DNA from: Phallus indusiatus
Lineage: Eukaryota > Basidiomycota > Agaricomycetes > Phallales > Phallaceae
Assembly (NCBI GenBank): GCA_027605045.1
Contig: JAQFWX010000024.1
Span: 1-64,000 of the forward strand
DNA length: 64,000 bases
Reading direction: 5' to 3'
This document shows, piece by piece, positions 24,633 to 37,398 of this stretch. The notes beneath the pieces are model-generated. The model made no database searches. It was not told the DNA's origin and saw only the letters and a list, made by a program, of their open reading frames with translations. The position numbers were made by a program, and so were the translations under genes. Every line of letters begins with the position of its first letter. The first letter of the stretch is position 1.

Positions 24633-27600
24633 ATGTCGGAAACACCTATCGCGAAAGGAGAAACCGCTCCGGAAGGACCTAGGGCACAAGCTGAAGCTCC
24701 CGCGCCGATTAAAGTTGAAGGGTCTATGCCTTCGTCGATAAAGGGCCCGACGACTCCTTTGCGCAAGGATAATGAGGAACCTGCGACTGTGCCAGACAAA
24801 TGCCAACAGTCCGACTCGGATGGTTTGATGGAGGATTTACTCGACCTCCGAATCCGCGATCTGATCGGTGATTTTTCTATTTCATGATATGGTATATGCA
24901 AGTTTCCTCACCTATATACTTTTTCAGAGGCCGCTACGAGAAAAGTAGCTGTTAATGGAGCACATCCTGCTACGAAACAAAACGTAAAGATGAAGCGTAA
25001 GAAGTTTTTGGGAATTTCATACGCAAACAGCTGTAAGTATGACGACATCGTTTACTCTATGCACTCTGGGATGACACATATTAGGGAAGACTAGAGATGC
25101 CTACGAGCAGAAATATACTCAAGATCTATACGGAGAAGAGGCTTCTGAAAACGGTCGCATTTGGTTGACTTACCTTGATGAAGCCAAGTCGTTTGACCGC
25201 GAGAGAGTTGAAGAGTGGAAAGGAGCGGCAGATGTTCTTCTAGTTTTTGTAAGGCATAATCGTTGTTTTTTTATCTTCTAATTTAGAAGCTTACTATTTT
25301 ATTCTTAGGCTGGTATCTTTTCCGGCGTTATAACGGCATTCATTGGACTGGCTTCGCAGGGCTTGCAGCGAGATAATTCTGGAGTCTCTGCATCCCTGTT
25401 ATTCGAAATAGCTGGAATTCTACGAGCCCAATCTAATGGGACACCGCTAAATATGATCCCAGCTTCAACATTGACGCCTACGTCACCATTCACCCCATCG
25501 ACGAATGCATTGTTAGTAAACGGTCTGTGGTTTACTAGCTTAGCCATCACACTGTCTACATCGTTGTTTGCTTTCATCGCCAAACAATGGTCGTACTATT
25601 CCTTATCTTCTATCGCTGGAACAGCCAACGAAAGAGCGAGGATCAGGCAACTACGTTTCAAAGGCTTCGAAGAGTGGAAGGTTGATATTATCTTCGAGAT
25701 CCTCCCTATACTCCTCTACCTTGCAGTCGGTTTGTTCCTTGCGGGTATCATCATAATGCTATTTCCGATGAACGCTATCATCGCCTGGACGATTGTTGGT
25801 ATTACGGGCATCACCTATACCTTATATTTGATTTCTGTGATATTGCCGATCTGGTATCCGGAATGTCCATATACAACCTCTTTGACAATTTTCGTCGGCA
25901 CTCTCTTCTTTGCTCTGAAAGATATCCACTGGATCGAGATTATAAAACAGATGTTTCGGAGATTAGATCCTAGAAATCTGCAAATCATTCGAACTTTGAC
26001 TCACTACGCCCTCAAACTTTGCCGACTTGCATCTACGGTCATCTTGAAGTTCAACGCACCCAGACATTTCCGACTTGCATCTACAGTCATCTTGAAGTTC
26101 AACGCACCCAGACATTTCCGACTTGCATCTACGGTCATCTTGAAGTTATTTGGCTTCATATCCTCAAGTTTCCGACTTGCAAAAACTCTCATCTTGAAGT
26201 TATTTGGTTTCATATCTTCAGGTTTCCGACTTGCATCTACGCCCGTCTTGAAGTTATTTGGCATCATGCGCCGTTGCCAAAAATTCGCCAATTGGAGAGA
26301 AGAAAACATGGTCCAAGCAATCCGAACTGCAGGACGCCTCGATTTTGAAGCACTCGATTGGCTTTATCCGAACTCCTGGGACAGAAGCGTTCATCGAATG
26401 ATCGCACGGTGTGCGGCAGTGAATCCAACTATCGGCAAACGATTCAATTCTCCTATCCTTAAAAATATCAACTATAGTTTGGAGATCGGTGACACTAATA
26501 TCGCGGATTTGCGTTATGGCCTGTGTCTAGATCTCCTAGCATCTGACCCCAATGGCCGCCGGGATAACTGGGTTAAAAGGAATCATTGGGATCTCCTCCG
26601 AAACTCTCCCGAGGTGACAGAAAGTCAACTGGAGGAGTATCAACACTATAATTATATTTCAAACATTATGATATCGGATCAAAAGACGCCAGTTCTTCGA
26701 CGTCCCATCTACGACGAACCCCCCAAAATTGACGAACTCAAACTCCCACTGGCCATGTGGTGTTTTCTCTTCATCGACGCATTGCAAGATGCTACAGTGG
26801 CCGCGTATATACTGACCGAAAGGATGAGTAATCTTTTATGTAATTGGGATCTCAATCCCACCCGTCAACCTATGTGTAACGCGGGTTTAGTATGCTTTAA
26901 AGATAAAGCACTGGGATGGTGGAAGCTTGACTACTTGTTCCGCTACTTCAAATTAGGTAACCCCGAACACCATTCCTCGGAAGCCGGATATTATGGAATG
27001 TGCTATCAGCTCTACATCGCCGTTTATCGTAATCTCACCTCCGATCTTCCGCTCATTGCTGACCAAAAAAAGAGACAGGGGCTCTTGGAAACTATGTTTA
27101 TGAACTTTCGGTTCTCAATTAAATCCTCTACAGAATCTCGCTCATTAGAGATTGCCCTCGGCTTCCTCAAAGAGATTTGCCATGTGAACTCGTTTAGGAG
27201 CGAGTCTATGACAAACTTGGCCAGATCTAACGCAATCAGGTGTCTGTCTTCCATGGAAATCCCGATGGACGCTCACCTGGACAATCACTTAACGACAGAG
27301 GACGACCACCACTTCTCTCTCGTATATCAATGGTATGCACAGCACGACTCAGAAGTCTCATATATCACTCCTCCCTTGTTCGTGCTGCTGCTCGCGCACC
27401 AGAACCACCGTCATCTATCTACAATCCTCCTGGATGACCCTGATCCAGTATCCCTCTTCTCAAAATGTCTCCATAACTTCGCATGGTATCGCCGGTTCGA
27501 TGAGAAAGAATCCGTATATCCAGTCTTAACGGGTCTCTTCGACTTTGTGAAGCTCAATCCGAAGCATTCTCTGTTCATCATTCTTTACTCCCCCTCCGTG

Positions 27601-27990
27601 CTTGTGCAACTATGGAGACTATTTGTGTATTGCAAATGGGATATAAAGGGGTATTTCCAGCTTATGCCATCGCCGCCTGACAGGGAGATGTTGAACGAGC
27701 TGTCTGCGGCGATGAACAAACTGGCGCAATCTGACGACTTGGCAAAGTTCAAGTCATTACCTAGTGATCATGTCTGTCGGCGGCTTTACAGAGACAACGA
27801 TGATGTTCGTTTTGCATTGACAGCATCTGCGTATGAGTTTGGACAATTTATTCACAACCTACCGGAGAACGTGGTGTCAGACAAGGATCATGATACCGAA
27901 GAGCGTGGTCGGGTGCCTGATCCGAATAAGGTACTTTGTTTACAGAGTCCATCATCATCCTTGACAATCCCTTTACTAAAGACACTTTGA
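24633..27990 (+). CDS. DUF6535 multi-pass membrane protein
   Basis: Basidiomycete-specific DUF6535 family, function unknown. Four exons (24633-24867, 24928-25032, 25085-25248, 25309-27990) sum to 3186 nt, giving 1061 aa. The domain begins WKTRDAYEQKYTQDLYGEEA, then SFDRERVEEWKGAADVLLVF and AGIFSGVITAFIGLASQGLQ, with four hydrophobic segments: two in the first ~130 residues of the domain and two more (ILPILLYLAVGLFLAGIIIM and the following TIVGITGITYTLYLISVIL). A low-complexity Pro/Glu/Ala N-terminus precedes it. After the membrane part come five tandem RLASTVILK-type repeats (26022-26280) and a long soluble C-terminal region without a known domain. It sits between two NLR copies. The last 50 nt could be an extra intron (GTACTT...AAAG), which would change only the final residues. 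Confidence 0.85.
26022..26280 (+). repeat. In-frame tandem repeats (48/54 bp, five units)
   Basis: Units start with CGACTTGCA and carry CATCTTGAAGTT or a close variant. The first two are 48 bp and nearly identical, the next two are 54 bp, and the last is cut off. Encoded units are 16 or 18 residues of type RLASTVILKFNAPRHF or RLA(S/K)T..LKLFGFISS.F. Near-identity of units 1 and 2 indicates recent expansion. Confidence 0.92.
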
Positions 27991-28975
27991 TATAGCATAC
28001 CACCTTTAACTCCACAGGCAATTGGATGAATAACACGCTCGGGTTAAAGACATTCGGTCAAACAGATCAATAGCTGGGTGTCGTCGGTATCAGTTGCACG
28101 GGTATCTGAGAATGCAGCTGCATCGGATATACCATTGTTGAAGGGTCGGGCTACTTATTGAGAGCGTACGCTCATACTTCAAGGGAAACACTGATTGAAA
28201 TTTAATGATTTCCCTTTTTTAGTTACGAGTAGATCTAATATGATTGGCTGCGTTAAAAATCCCTCTTTCTCCCGGAAACACAAGGTTGAGAGCGTGATAG
28301 ACACATTCGACCCCCAATCAATCATACCTATGATCCAAAACGTGGGCTATCAGTTTAGGACCGATTGCAAACTTCTCCATGTCCATTAACGCTTCAATTA
28401 CGCCCCATTCAACGATGTAACAGAGTTGTATGCGAACGCAAATAGCAATGTTAATATGTGAATAGTTGTGGCAAGGCGAACATCAAAGTCACTTTGTCAG
28501 ATGCAACGAAATGCACGGGTGCGGGGACCAAAAGCGTTCGATACTTCACCAAAAACGGCCTAGGTTCTCGGCAGGAAGAGCAACTGAGTTGGAAGTGAGA
28601 CTGTAAGAATATAACTGATGATCGATGATGCGTCACTCTCAGATTTGCCACATATGCCCGTGTGAAGCCCAAATCGCCGTTTCATGCCCAAGAAATGGCA
28701 AGAATATTGATATCGCTTCAATTGGTTTCTTTTTTTACAGAATAAAACACTAGTTATCTGGTTCGATATTCCACAGGGTGTACCGGAAAGTATTTAGTCA
28801 AGCGATGCGTTGAAGTGGCCATACACACAGGAACTTGTCACTTCCCAGTCAAACATGATTGCGCCGCCGCGGCCGCTGCCAAGCAGAGAGAAACTTGGGG
28901 TCCGTGTGACCGTCACGCTCACGACGAAATGCTCCTCTCCAGTTCAACTTTTATCCATTGTAATGCTCAACAAGT
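27991..28975. other. Intergenic, no gene seen
   Basis: Downstream of the DUF6535 gene. A short plus frame at 28195-28389 and a minus frame at 28451-28672 have no recognisable product. Confidence 0.45.
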
Positions 28976-30189
28976 ATGTACCCCTATAAACACACAGGTT
29001 TTGATGCGGTTGATCGCCTTTGCTTCTCCTTCAGTCCATTGTCATCAGAATCTCTTATAAACAACGAGGCGGACTTAGATGAAATTTGGGAAACCATCCA
29101 GCTTTTCAGACTGGATAGCGGAACTTTTGCCACAATATACTGTAGCTCAGCAGTAAGTTCAATTGACAAGAATACTAGATGGCGTTTTAATAGAAAGGAA
29201 CAAACAGACACCTCAAGTTTATAAAAAATGCCGCAGAGTGGAAGGCTGTACAGCACTCTGATGAGTTTCGTCACTTGAGTCGTATACATGATACTCTTTC
29301 TGGGGACTGAAATACTTTCACCTACGCCATATGAGCTCTGCGATTCTGAATCAGATCTTTGGTCCTATCCAACTTTCAGACTTCCCGATAATGACCGTCT
29401 CAAAGACCCGTGCGTGTTCAATGAGTCGGGTGTACCCAATTCTAACAGCTCTTTTGCTTCAGATTATCGCCTTATTTTGTCCTGAGCATCTCCAACAATC
29501 TGAAACCGACAAGTTCTTTCTACGTCAAGGACACCACGTTGCCCGGCTTTTACTTGGACGCGCAGAATGCCAGAAACAGATATAGGACGGACCACACCCT
29601 TTTTTTTCGATACCTACAATTTCCCATTAACTCGGGCTCGGGCATTGGGTTATCGACACAACACATCGTGTCAATGAGATGGGCCGTCTACTAGCGCAGC
29701 TTCACATGGTAGCCAAATGTGACGCTCGCGACTTCGAGATTATCCTAGGCACAAACATCACCAACACTCTGAACAAGCACCGAGAGACTCGAGTGTGGGT
29801 TATAGATTTCAATCAAGTCCGCGATTTCAATTTCTCGAAAAGCGGTATTTCCAATTTGGTTAATGCGTCCTTTGAGAATGACGCGTACTTTCCTCGTGCT
29901 CCGGTTTCTGACTCCGACTGGCGACACGTCTCAGCCTTCACTCTATCTACCCTTCGCAGGCGCATATTTGACCGAATGCGGCAAGATTGGGGACAGCGCA
30001 AGTGAGCTTGTCCAGCTGTTTTTGAAAACTTTGGAAGCAGAGCAGATTCGTCGAGACTCTCGGGTTACTGCTGAGGGACACATTGAGCTCTTCCGAGATG
30101 TACATAAGTTCAATCAGATTCAAGCTGTTTTGAAAATGCGAGCTTCGTTGAATTCTAGATTTCCACCTTGTCAAACACCAGTACAATGA
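28976..30189 (+). pseudogene. Decayed DUF3669-like gene
   Basis: Pieces of one protein family appear in order but in different frames: FRLDSGTFATIYC (~29100), AEWKAVQHSDEFRHLSRIHD (~29240), SRVYPILTALLLQIIALFCP (~29430), FFDTYNFPLTRARALG (~29610), EMGRLLAQLHMVAKCDARDF (~29675), ETRVWVIDFNQ and YFPRAPVSDSDW (~29790-29920), and GDSASELVQLFLKTLEAEQ (~29990). This order matches basidiomycete DUF3669 proteins. An in-frame TAG lies at 29583-29585, one-base shifts at about 29650 and 29955, and further shifts before 29300. No intact reading frame remains, so I call it a relic. The original function is unknown. Confidence 0.7.
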
Positions 30190-31079
30190 TATACGGAGGC
30201 TGAAATAAACAATCAATTGCGTGGTATGTTATATATCGTTACGTGTTCCCCACATCATTCGTTTGACCGTTCATTGGCTTGTAGCTAAATCGCTTCTGGA
30301 CGGCGGGGATAAAGTCGGAGCTAGTATTTTTCAGTGGAACAACGTCAACCAATAGCACTGGAATCAGAGCTAACATCGGTTGTACTCATATTTCAGAAGA
30401 TCATGTCGTATCGGATAGTGTGGCCACCTCGAGCTAACTTGACAGGTACGATAATGCATGTGGGATATTAGGCATCCTCACAACGAGCGAATCAACTGGT
30501 GATGTAGAAGTGACTGCAACAAATGCTCCGTGATGTGCACCGGCGCAGGCCATAAATGGAAACGGCCGAAACAAACAATAAAGAGTTTGATATCGAGGAG
30601 CTACTACAGAACAGGCCACAACGGAACAAAAATTTACGCGAAGGACTACTCCATAATTCATCAGGACGCGAGTCTGGAGTCGAGCACCGCTATTCGCCGG
30701 ACGCGTACCAACGCCCGGTCGCGTCCTCAGTTTACGTTTTATCTCACGCCCCCTGTTTACACCCTATTCAAAAATTTTCTCCTTTATTGTTTTCTTTGTT
30801 TCACGAAAAACGTTCCATTCTCTTAGACTACACAAAAAGCCGTTTTCTACCGGCGCCGCAAAAACTGTATATAAGGAGCATTCAGACTCCATACGAAAAT
30901 AATAAGAATTATCCCCCCATCTTGCTGATAGTTAGATTCCAATACTAAGTCTTCTCGTATATCCAACAATAGGCCCCTCTGCTAGCTCTTCTCTCTCTCA
31001 GCGCACCCGACGACTGGTTCCCTCTTCCTGTCACCACTCTCCTGAGGCGCCCTCTTCATCCGGAGAACACGCCAATGGG
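30190..31079. other. Intergenic with an uncertain 130-codon ORF
   Basis: An ATG-led plus frame at 30556-30948 (130 codons, start METAETNNKEFDIEELLQNR) has no known domain and a low-complexity C-terminus. I cannot tell whether it is a gene. A pyrimidine-rich stretch with CTCTCTCTC is present near 30990. Confidence 0.3.
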
Positions 31080-34000
31080 AACCAGTTCGACCGCAACAAA
31101 TGCTGTATTGGAATTCAGCGTCGAGAAGGCTCCTGTTGTCAACCATTGGACGCAGGCATCGTTTGATAAACAGTAGACAAAATTCTGGAGAACCTGAGCG
31201 TCTTCATTGAATGTCACTCAGACTCAGTCGGAGGTAGATTTCTTTTGCGAAAATCTCCAGCGTACTACTCACTGTTCTGCTGTGCTGAAGTTATTGGGAC
31301 GTACATATATCTATTTAAACGTACTAGTGGGTTCGAATAGTTCATTGTACTACATTTGTAATGCCATTTTCCTCCCAATTTCTGTTGTCAACGACTGCGT
31401 ATAGATTAAATTCATTCATATTATATGGTCCAGTAGACTATACATATGGAAAAAATTATGTGTCCTCTATGGGGTTCTTGCATTCCGTCCATCTCGTCCC
31501 GTGCACAAAATCATCGAAATTGAGCTTGATGAACTCTTTTTCGTTCATATAAATCATGCACGGAAGCCACAAACGCTTTCGCGCCTTGTTCGGTATCCAG
31601 AATAGAAGCTCCTCTTGTGGACCTAATACCCAGCCATTCTCGTTTATCCTCGCGAAACGCGAAAATATTGCGTTTCTCCATGCAACCAACGCGTAGTCCA
31701 GCGTCTCCGTGTTTCCAAACTTTGTTCTGTATTCTTCTATCGATCTGAATCAAATTGTCAGCAGAATAGTTGGTTCCATAATACAGCCGACATACCGTTG
31801 AAGCTCCACTTGATTGCTTGAATGCGGATCATTGTACAAGTGGTTTTCATATAAGTATGATGTGATTCTGAGCACGCTTAAATCCCACATTTTTCCTAAA
31901 TCTCCATCAGAAGCCAAGAAAAGGCTGTTTCCATGTAACGCAGTATGTGGAATCGAAGGCCAACAATCCATAATGCACGGAAATGGTCGCATGATTAATT
32001 GTTTAAGTTCGATGTCCCAGATGCTGATGCGTCCTTCTCCCTTATCCGCACCATTTAATATACTCACTCGCGTTGAGTCAGCAGAAAATTCCAATCTGTT
32101 TACGCGGTAATCGAATGAAGGTCCGTCTAGCCCCGTGTCCCCATCCAAGTCCCAAAATTTGACTTGTTTGTTATTTCCCATAGGCACCCAGGCAATATAC
32201 TTCCGATTTGGAGAAAGGTTAGATATCACGGTATCGAAACCCTGTCTTCTGCCCGTTGATATATCCAAGATTTCGAGACGTAATGTCGACTTATACACGA
32301 TGCGTGTATTGTTAGCGGTGGAAGCCAAAGACTGAATGGGTGTAGAAGATTCAAAGGGGCCCTTTAATACGGCTCTTGATTCGCAATCCTGGATTTCAAT
32401 GAAGATTTTGTTATTCATTGTCGTATATGCGACAATAAAGGCGGAGTTTATGGAGGGAAAGGCAACGGCGTTCAACCATTCAACTGATACTGACAGTTTG
32501 TCAGCAAAGATCGATTGACGAGTACGAACATCCCATATCTTGATGTTTCCTCTCGAATCACCGCTAATAAGACGATCACCAGTGATGGAAAATGCAAGCT
32601 TGGTAATATTGTATCCTGATTTATCCAAGACAAATTCTTGTTTGGTATCGATGCTCCAGAGACAAAGACCGCCGGAACCAACGTAAGCCAAGGACCAATG
32701 ATTATCTTCAGGGGAAACTGCGCGAGCACCAGCATGCGATTCGCCAATCCTAACCCTTATCCTGTTCTTTTTGGTAGGATCCACGATGTGAAAGTAATTA
32801 CCCGCCCCGGGGATGCCAATCAACAAGATAACGTGCTGATTCTTCGACCAAACTTCACGTAACTCTGTTTTGTTCGTGTTATCGACGCCACTACGGAAGT
32901 TATCGCGGTCCCCATCTCGGGTTTCAGTGTCGAAGCTGAGAAGCTGAGGATACTGGGAAATGAATTGTTTGGATATAAACGATTGTTTTGAGATGTATGG
33001 AAGGGCGGAAAGATAGAGATGGGGAGTACACTCCATCATCATATCTCCAAATTCTGATACGAAAAGTAACGCATCGGCAGCCTGATCAGCCAATTCACCA
33101 TCCTCGCCCTGTACTTATTTAGCAAGTAATCATTAAACACATGAAAGAAAGAAAAACACGAACTTCGACCTGATCCTTTAGAATCTGCATTCCGTCACGG
33201 CCATGGTCAACCTTCCCCAAGAGACTAAGGGTTTCAAAGAAATATAGTAGATTGGCATGCATTAAATGACGAATCTCGTTCAGAAGATCTGAATTAAATT
33301 TTGAGCATTTAAGATGATTTGCCCAGAAACAGCATGCGTATGACAGAGGCAACGGAACCACTTCCGCTACTCGGCGATCATAGTTCGGTACATCTCGATT
33401 GCGTACATGTGATGTTTCTAACTTGCACATGTTGAACCGGAGCTTTCCATTCATCAGCCGTAAACATGCCCGAGTAAAAAGGCTATGATCTGAAGTATCG
33501 ATGTAAAACCGATTTGGGGTTCCTGGCTTCTGCTCGGGATTCATAAAAAAGTCGAAAAGCGAGGTGTGTAATGGTCGGATTTCGGCCGCGGGTTCATCAG
33601 CGCCAATGAATAATGAATGGAATGGTTTTAATATTTCGTCAACTGTGGTGTCCTCAATATCGGGCCCGAAAAGGACTTGCAGCGCCGATATTGTAAGTGG
33701 CTTTTGCGAAACGACCAGTGCCCCGACAACATTCCGAAACATAACGAGAAAGCCCTCGTACTGACACTCTGGCGGGGTATTAAGAATTTCGTGATAAAGT
33801 TCGTTCATTGAAGACGTCGACTTGGAACCCACAGTCCGCAACCGTTGGGCAAGCCCAAACTTTACGGATGGGTTGATATAAATGCACGCAAGGTTGGCCC
33901 ATTGAAAAAGACCCTGTGCCTTCTCGGCAAGTGAAGCACGCCAATCCGGTTTCAGTTCTTCGTCCAGAGTCTTCGCCATGGAAGAGAGTTTGTGAGACAC

Positions 34001-36420
34001 AAACTGTATAATATCATTTGTCGTATCCTCTGGATTAAGTTGTGCCATATGTTTGCAGAAAACGGTAGGAAGTTGATATCGCTCCTCGATGTCGGGCTCC
34101 GGACGAGACGTTACGATGAAACGATAATTGCTCGGAAGCTCCGCACCTCGTTTGAAGAGTAAATCCAAGAGGATCTGACGTTCGGCTCGGTCTCCACTTT
34201 CGTCGAGAGCATCTATGATGATAACAACCGGCCCAATTGTTTCCGCATCCTTTGCAGGCTTAATCATCAGCTCATTAAATTGCGTTGTAGGATCGAGAGA
34301 TTTCCTGATCGCAGTCTCTTTGACAGCTTTGACTAGACCTTTCTGCCATGCCACGTCGCTGTCCGCCAGATCCCGAGAGATAGTGCTGAACAAAAAATCG
34401 AGCCTTGTTTTGTCGTTTCTACTGAAGCAGAATAATGAACCAAGTCGATTTTGTCCTCGGAAAATTTCGGCGATTGTATGGGCAACTGATGATTTACCCA
34501 TCCCTGCCTGTCCACTTAGGACGAAGTAGCGTTGGGGTGTATCGACGTAGTTATTAACCCATTCCAATATTTCTCTGATTAGTTTTTGACGAGTTCCAGG
34601 TAGACATCTTTTTCCAGCAGCAAACCCGGCATTTGACGCATATGGCATTTCTCCGAGAAGATTCGAATCCTCTAAGTAAATTTAGGTGCATATACAGATT
34701 TGTTGAAAAGAGAACGAACTAATTTCGTCAATGGAGTGGGAAACACGAAGTGTGACGATATTCGTTTCAAGGATGGAAGAGTTTCGTATGGCGTCGAAAA
34801 TCTGGTTGAATTTCTCTGTGAATTCTTGAATCTTGCTATCGACCATCGGCCCTTCCCAAATTTTCTCAACTAAAAGAAGTTAACGTCGTGCCGCACAATT
34901 ATACTGACAAGAAAAACGTACGGGTATTTTTCTCGACATATTCCTTGATAAAATAGGCGCATTCCAGTGTTTGTTGTATCAAAAGTTTCATGTTTTGACT
35001 TTGTGTGGTCGTGAGAGCAGGTAACCGATTCGCATCATTAATGAATTTATAGACGTCTACCATGCGTTGGACTAGTTTATTGATGTTGCCATTCCGACTG
35101 AGATGTGTTTGGATGATCTAGAGAAAAGCGTTAATCTACGCACCGTGCACAAATAAAACACTCTTACTCCTGGAACAAGAGACAGAATACTCCAGACTTG
35201 TTGAAAGTAAGGATTGAACTGAGGAAAATTACAACGACTTGTAACGACAATTTCAGATTTCAGTACAAACCTGAGAAACGGGATCTATCACATTCTTCAC
35301 AAGCTGAAAATAGCAGAAAAAATTGGACCAAGTATCGTTTTCGTTGAGATCAGTATTCTCAATCTGTTTGATAGCCTCTTCGACAACTTGCTGTGAGCAG
35401 GATTCCTCGATAGTAAAACTGAGTTCGCTTGTTTTTCCCAAGCTGAATCTGCAAACATCTATACATTGTTTTATCATCAATACGGAGAACTCTAGGGCGA
35501 GTTGCATATATACCGGATGATCTTTGCATGTCCAGAAAATAGGACACAGAACTCGAGTACTCCCCTATAGGCTTCAGTCGGCCAACCACTTTCTTGAAAA
35601 CCTTTAAAACGACGATAGAGTTGGGATTGATATCACTATTTTTTTTTAGAACGATTCAGTCAAACCGATATCTACAGTCTAGAATTCAAAGAGTTACCTG
35701 AGAGAAATCCGCTCTTTCCAAGCAACTTGACCTTTGCGGGATGTGCCTTCAGCAGACTTGAGATTCTTTTTGTCGCTATCAGTGATCTCAATCCTGAAGG
35801 TATAAAACGCCTTCGGCAAAAAAGTTTGATAATTGATCAACTTGATGTCTGCAAAATATACAATTATAAGTGGATGGAATTTTCGATATGGATCGCCATA
35901 GTACCATAGATTGTAACCAAATATGAATTAAGCCTGTAATCAAGATTTAGTCTGTCCTCACTTGACTCTAACGGTACGCTGACACTTACGACTCGGACGC
36001 CATCGTAGTTTTCCTGGGTACAAAAAAACTTGGTTTCAGTTATATGTCTGCAGCACGAAATAACTGACAATTAATTAGTAAACCGCAACGAGGCTGGATG
36101 TGCGTCATGGTGAATTTTTTTTGGCGAAAACAAAATAACTTGCGTTCGGATGCAAATGAACGGGTGCCAGGCTCAGTGTGACAAGTACATACTGAATTGC
36201 CAAAATGTGTGCCCGATACCCTTCAGCCCTAAACGAACACAAGTTTGTTTCGTAAGTTCTCGACGACGATTCTTCTTTTCCAACAATATAATAATTTCAG
36301 ATTCATTCCCCTCATTCAGATAAGGAATAACGTTCCGGCACGCCATCACTACCATGTTGAATCGCAGCGTAAACAAAGTGATTCGAGTGAGCAAGAGGAG
36401 AATTAATGTCGGATTCCTAA
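31080..36420. repeat. Segmental duplication, copy B
   Basis: Starts with a diverged copy of the last ~95 bp of THOC1 (31080-31175), here detached from any gene. It continues through the second NACHT-WD40 gene and its upstream region to about 36420. It has the same orientation as copy A, with start points about 15.2 kb apart. Confidence 0.85.
31456..36003 (-). CDS. NACHT-WD40 NLR-like protein, copy 2, possibly disrupted
   Basis: Paralogue of the gene at 16651-21674 with the same exon plan. It has the ATG at 36003 (exon 35990-36003), exon 35905-35933, exon 35698-35848 and a NACHT exon containing 33119-34648. The WD40 exon contains 31750-33093, and the last exon ends at 31456. NACHT motifs are conserved (GQAGMGKSS, IIIDALDE, TSRPE). 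The WD40 part has one copy of the unit doubled in copy 1. The C-terminus ENGWVLGPQEELLFW is followed by a different tail (NPIEDT). At 35561-35565 this copy has CCCC where copy 1 has CCC. With the copy 1 splicing this shifts frame, and with the intron retained a stop follows at about 35359. It may therefore be non-functional or spliced differently. Confidence 0.8.
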
Positions 36421-37398
36421 TCATTTTAGGGCTATGTTTAGGGTGTCATTGCAGCGTATAAGATTAAATACGATATACACACCTATCTGAAACTCGGGAG
36501 GTGGCAAGATCTGGGGACATCGTGGATGTCATGTAATCTGGACTTACGCAATACAATGTGACAAGAAGTTTACGGTTTCACAACAAACCTTGTTTCATCT
36601 TTTTAACAAACCATAAATCACATGCACAACGCAAGTCAAAAGTCAAACGCAAGTTTATCCACTGGCAGATGAGTGAGGACCTCATGGTCCAAGAGAAGAA
36701 AACAACGAGGTTTCCGTAGGTTTAAGATGCAGTTAACACATCAAAACAAATTAGTAATGATCTTCAAGGCATGAGGCTGGCATGAGGCAGGACTGAGAAA
36801 TTGAAATAGTACTAAGCCAGTACTTTCGGAGTTAAAACACAGATGTTGTCACACGTGCATGATCTTCATCTGACATAGGCGCCGTTCCCAAGCCGTTTCG
36901 AGATGTGGCGGCTGCACCGTTCCTAAAACTTGCGTGAACAAGATACAGTACCAGTACTATTGAGTATGTAAACGCAATTGAAAGTAATACAAGTGTGATG
37001 TTTTTAATTCTCTTAAAAGAGTCAGAAAGGTTTAGAGATGTAACACGATAAAAAAGTTCGTAATTGTTGCTTGCTAGATGCATTGTTATGCTATGTATAC
37101 TAAAAAAATAAATGTCTTCTTCAATGCTATTGATTTGGGCTTGTCATGAACCGCGGTAGCTAATAATGAAAAAAGAACTCAATGAGGTTTCAGAATGGTG
37201 AAAAGCCAGCTCGAGTTTTCCGTGTGTTAGATCGCTAACGCCACAGAATGATGGTCCATCGACCTAAGTCGGAAGGAAGACGTTGATTCAAAAGATGCGC
37301 CAAATATCATCCATAATGGAAGCTGGCAATCCGTCCTCGAGCCCGTGTAAAAAAATTTTCCGCTATCGCCACTATCATCCCAAGATCATCCAACTCAA
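36421..37398 (-). other. Intergenic with a possible 83-aa membrane peptide
   Basis: A minus-strand ATG-led frame at 36832-37083 encodes 83 residues with one clear hydrophobic segment (ITLVLLSIAFTYSIVLVLYL). No family or splice context is recognised, so it may be chance. The rest shows nothing. Confidence 0.3.
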
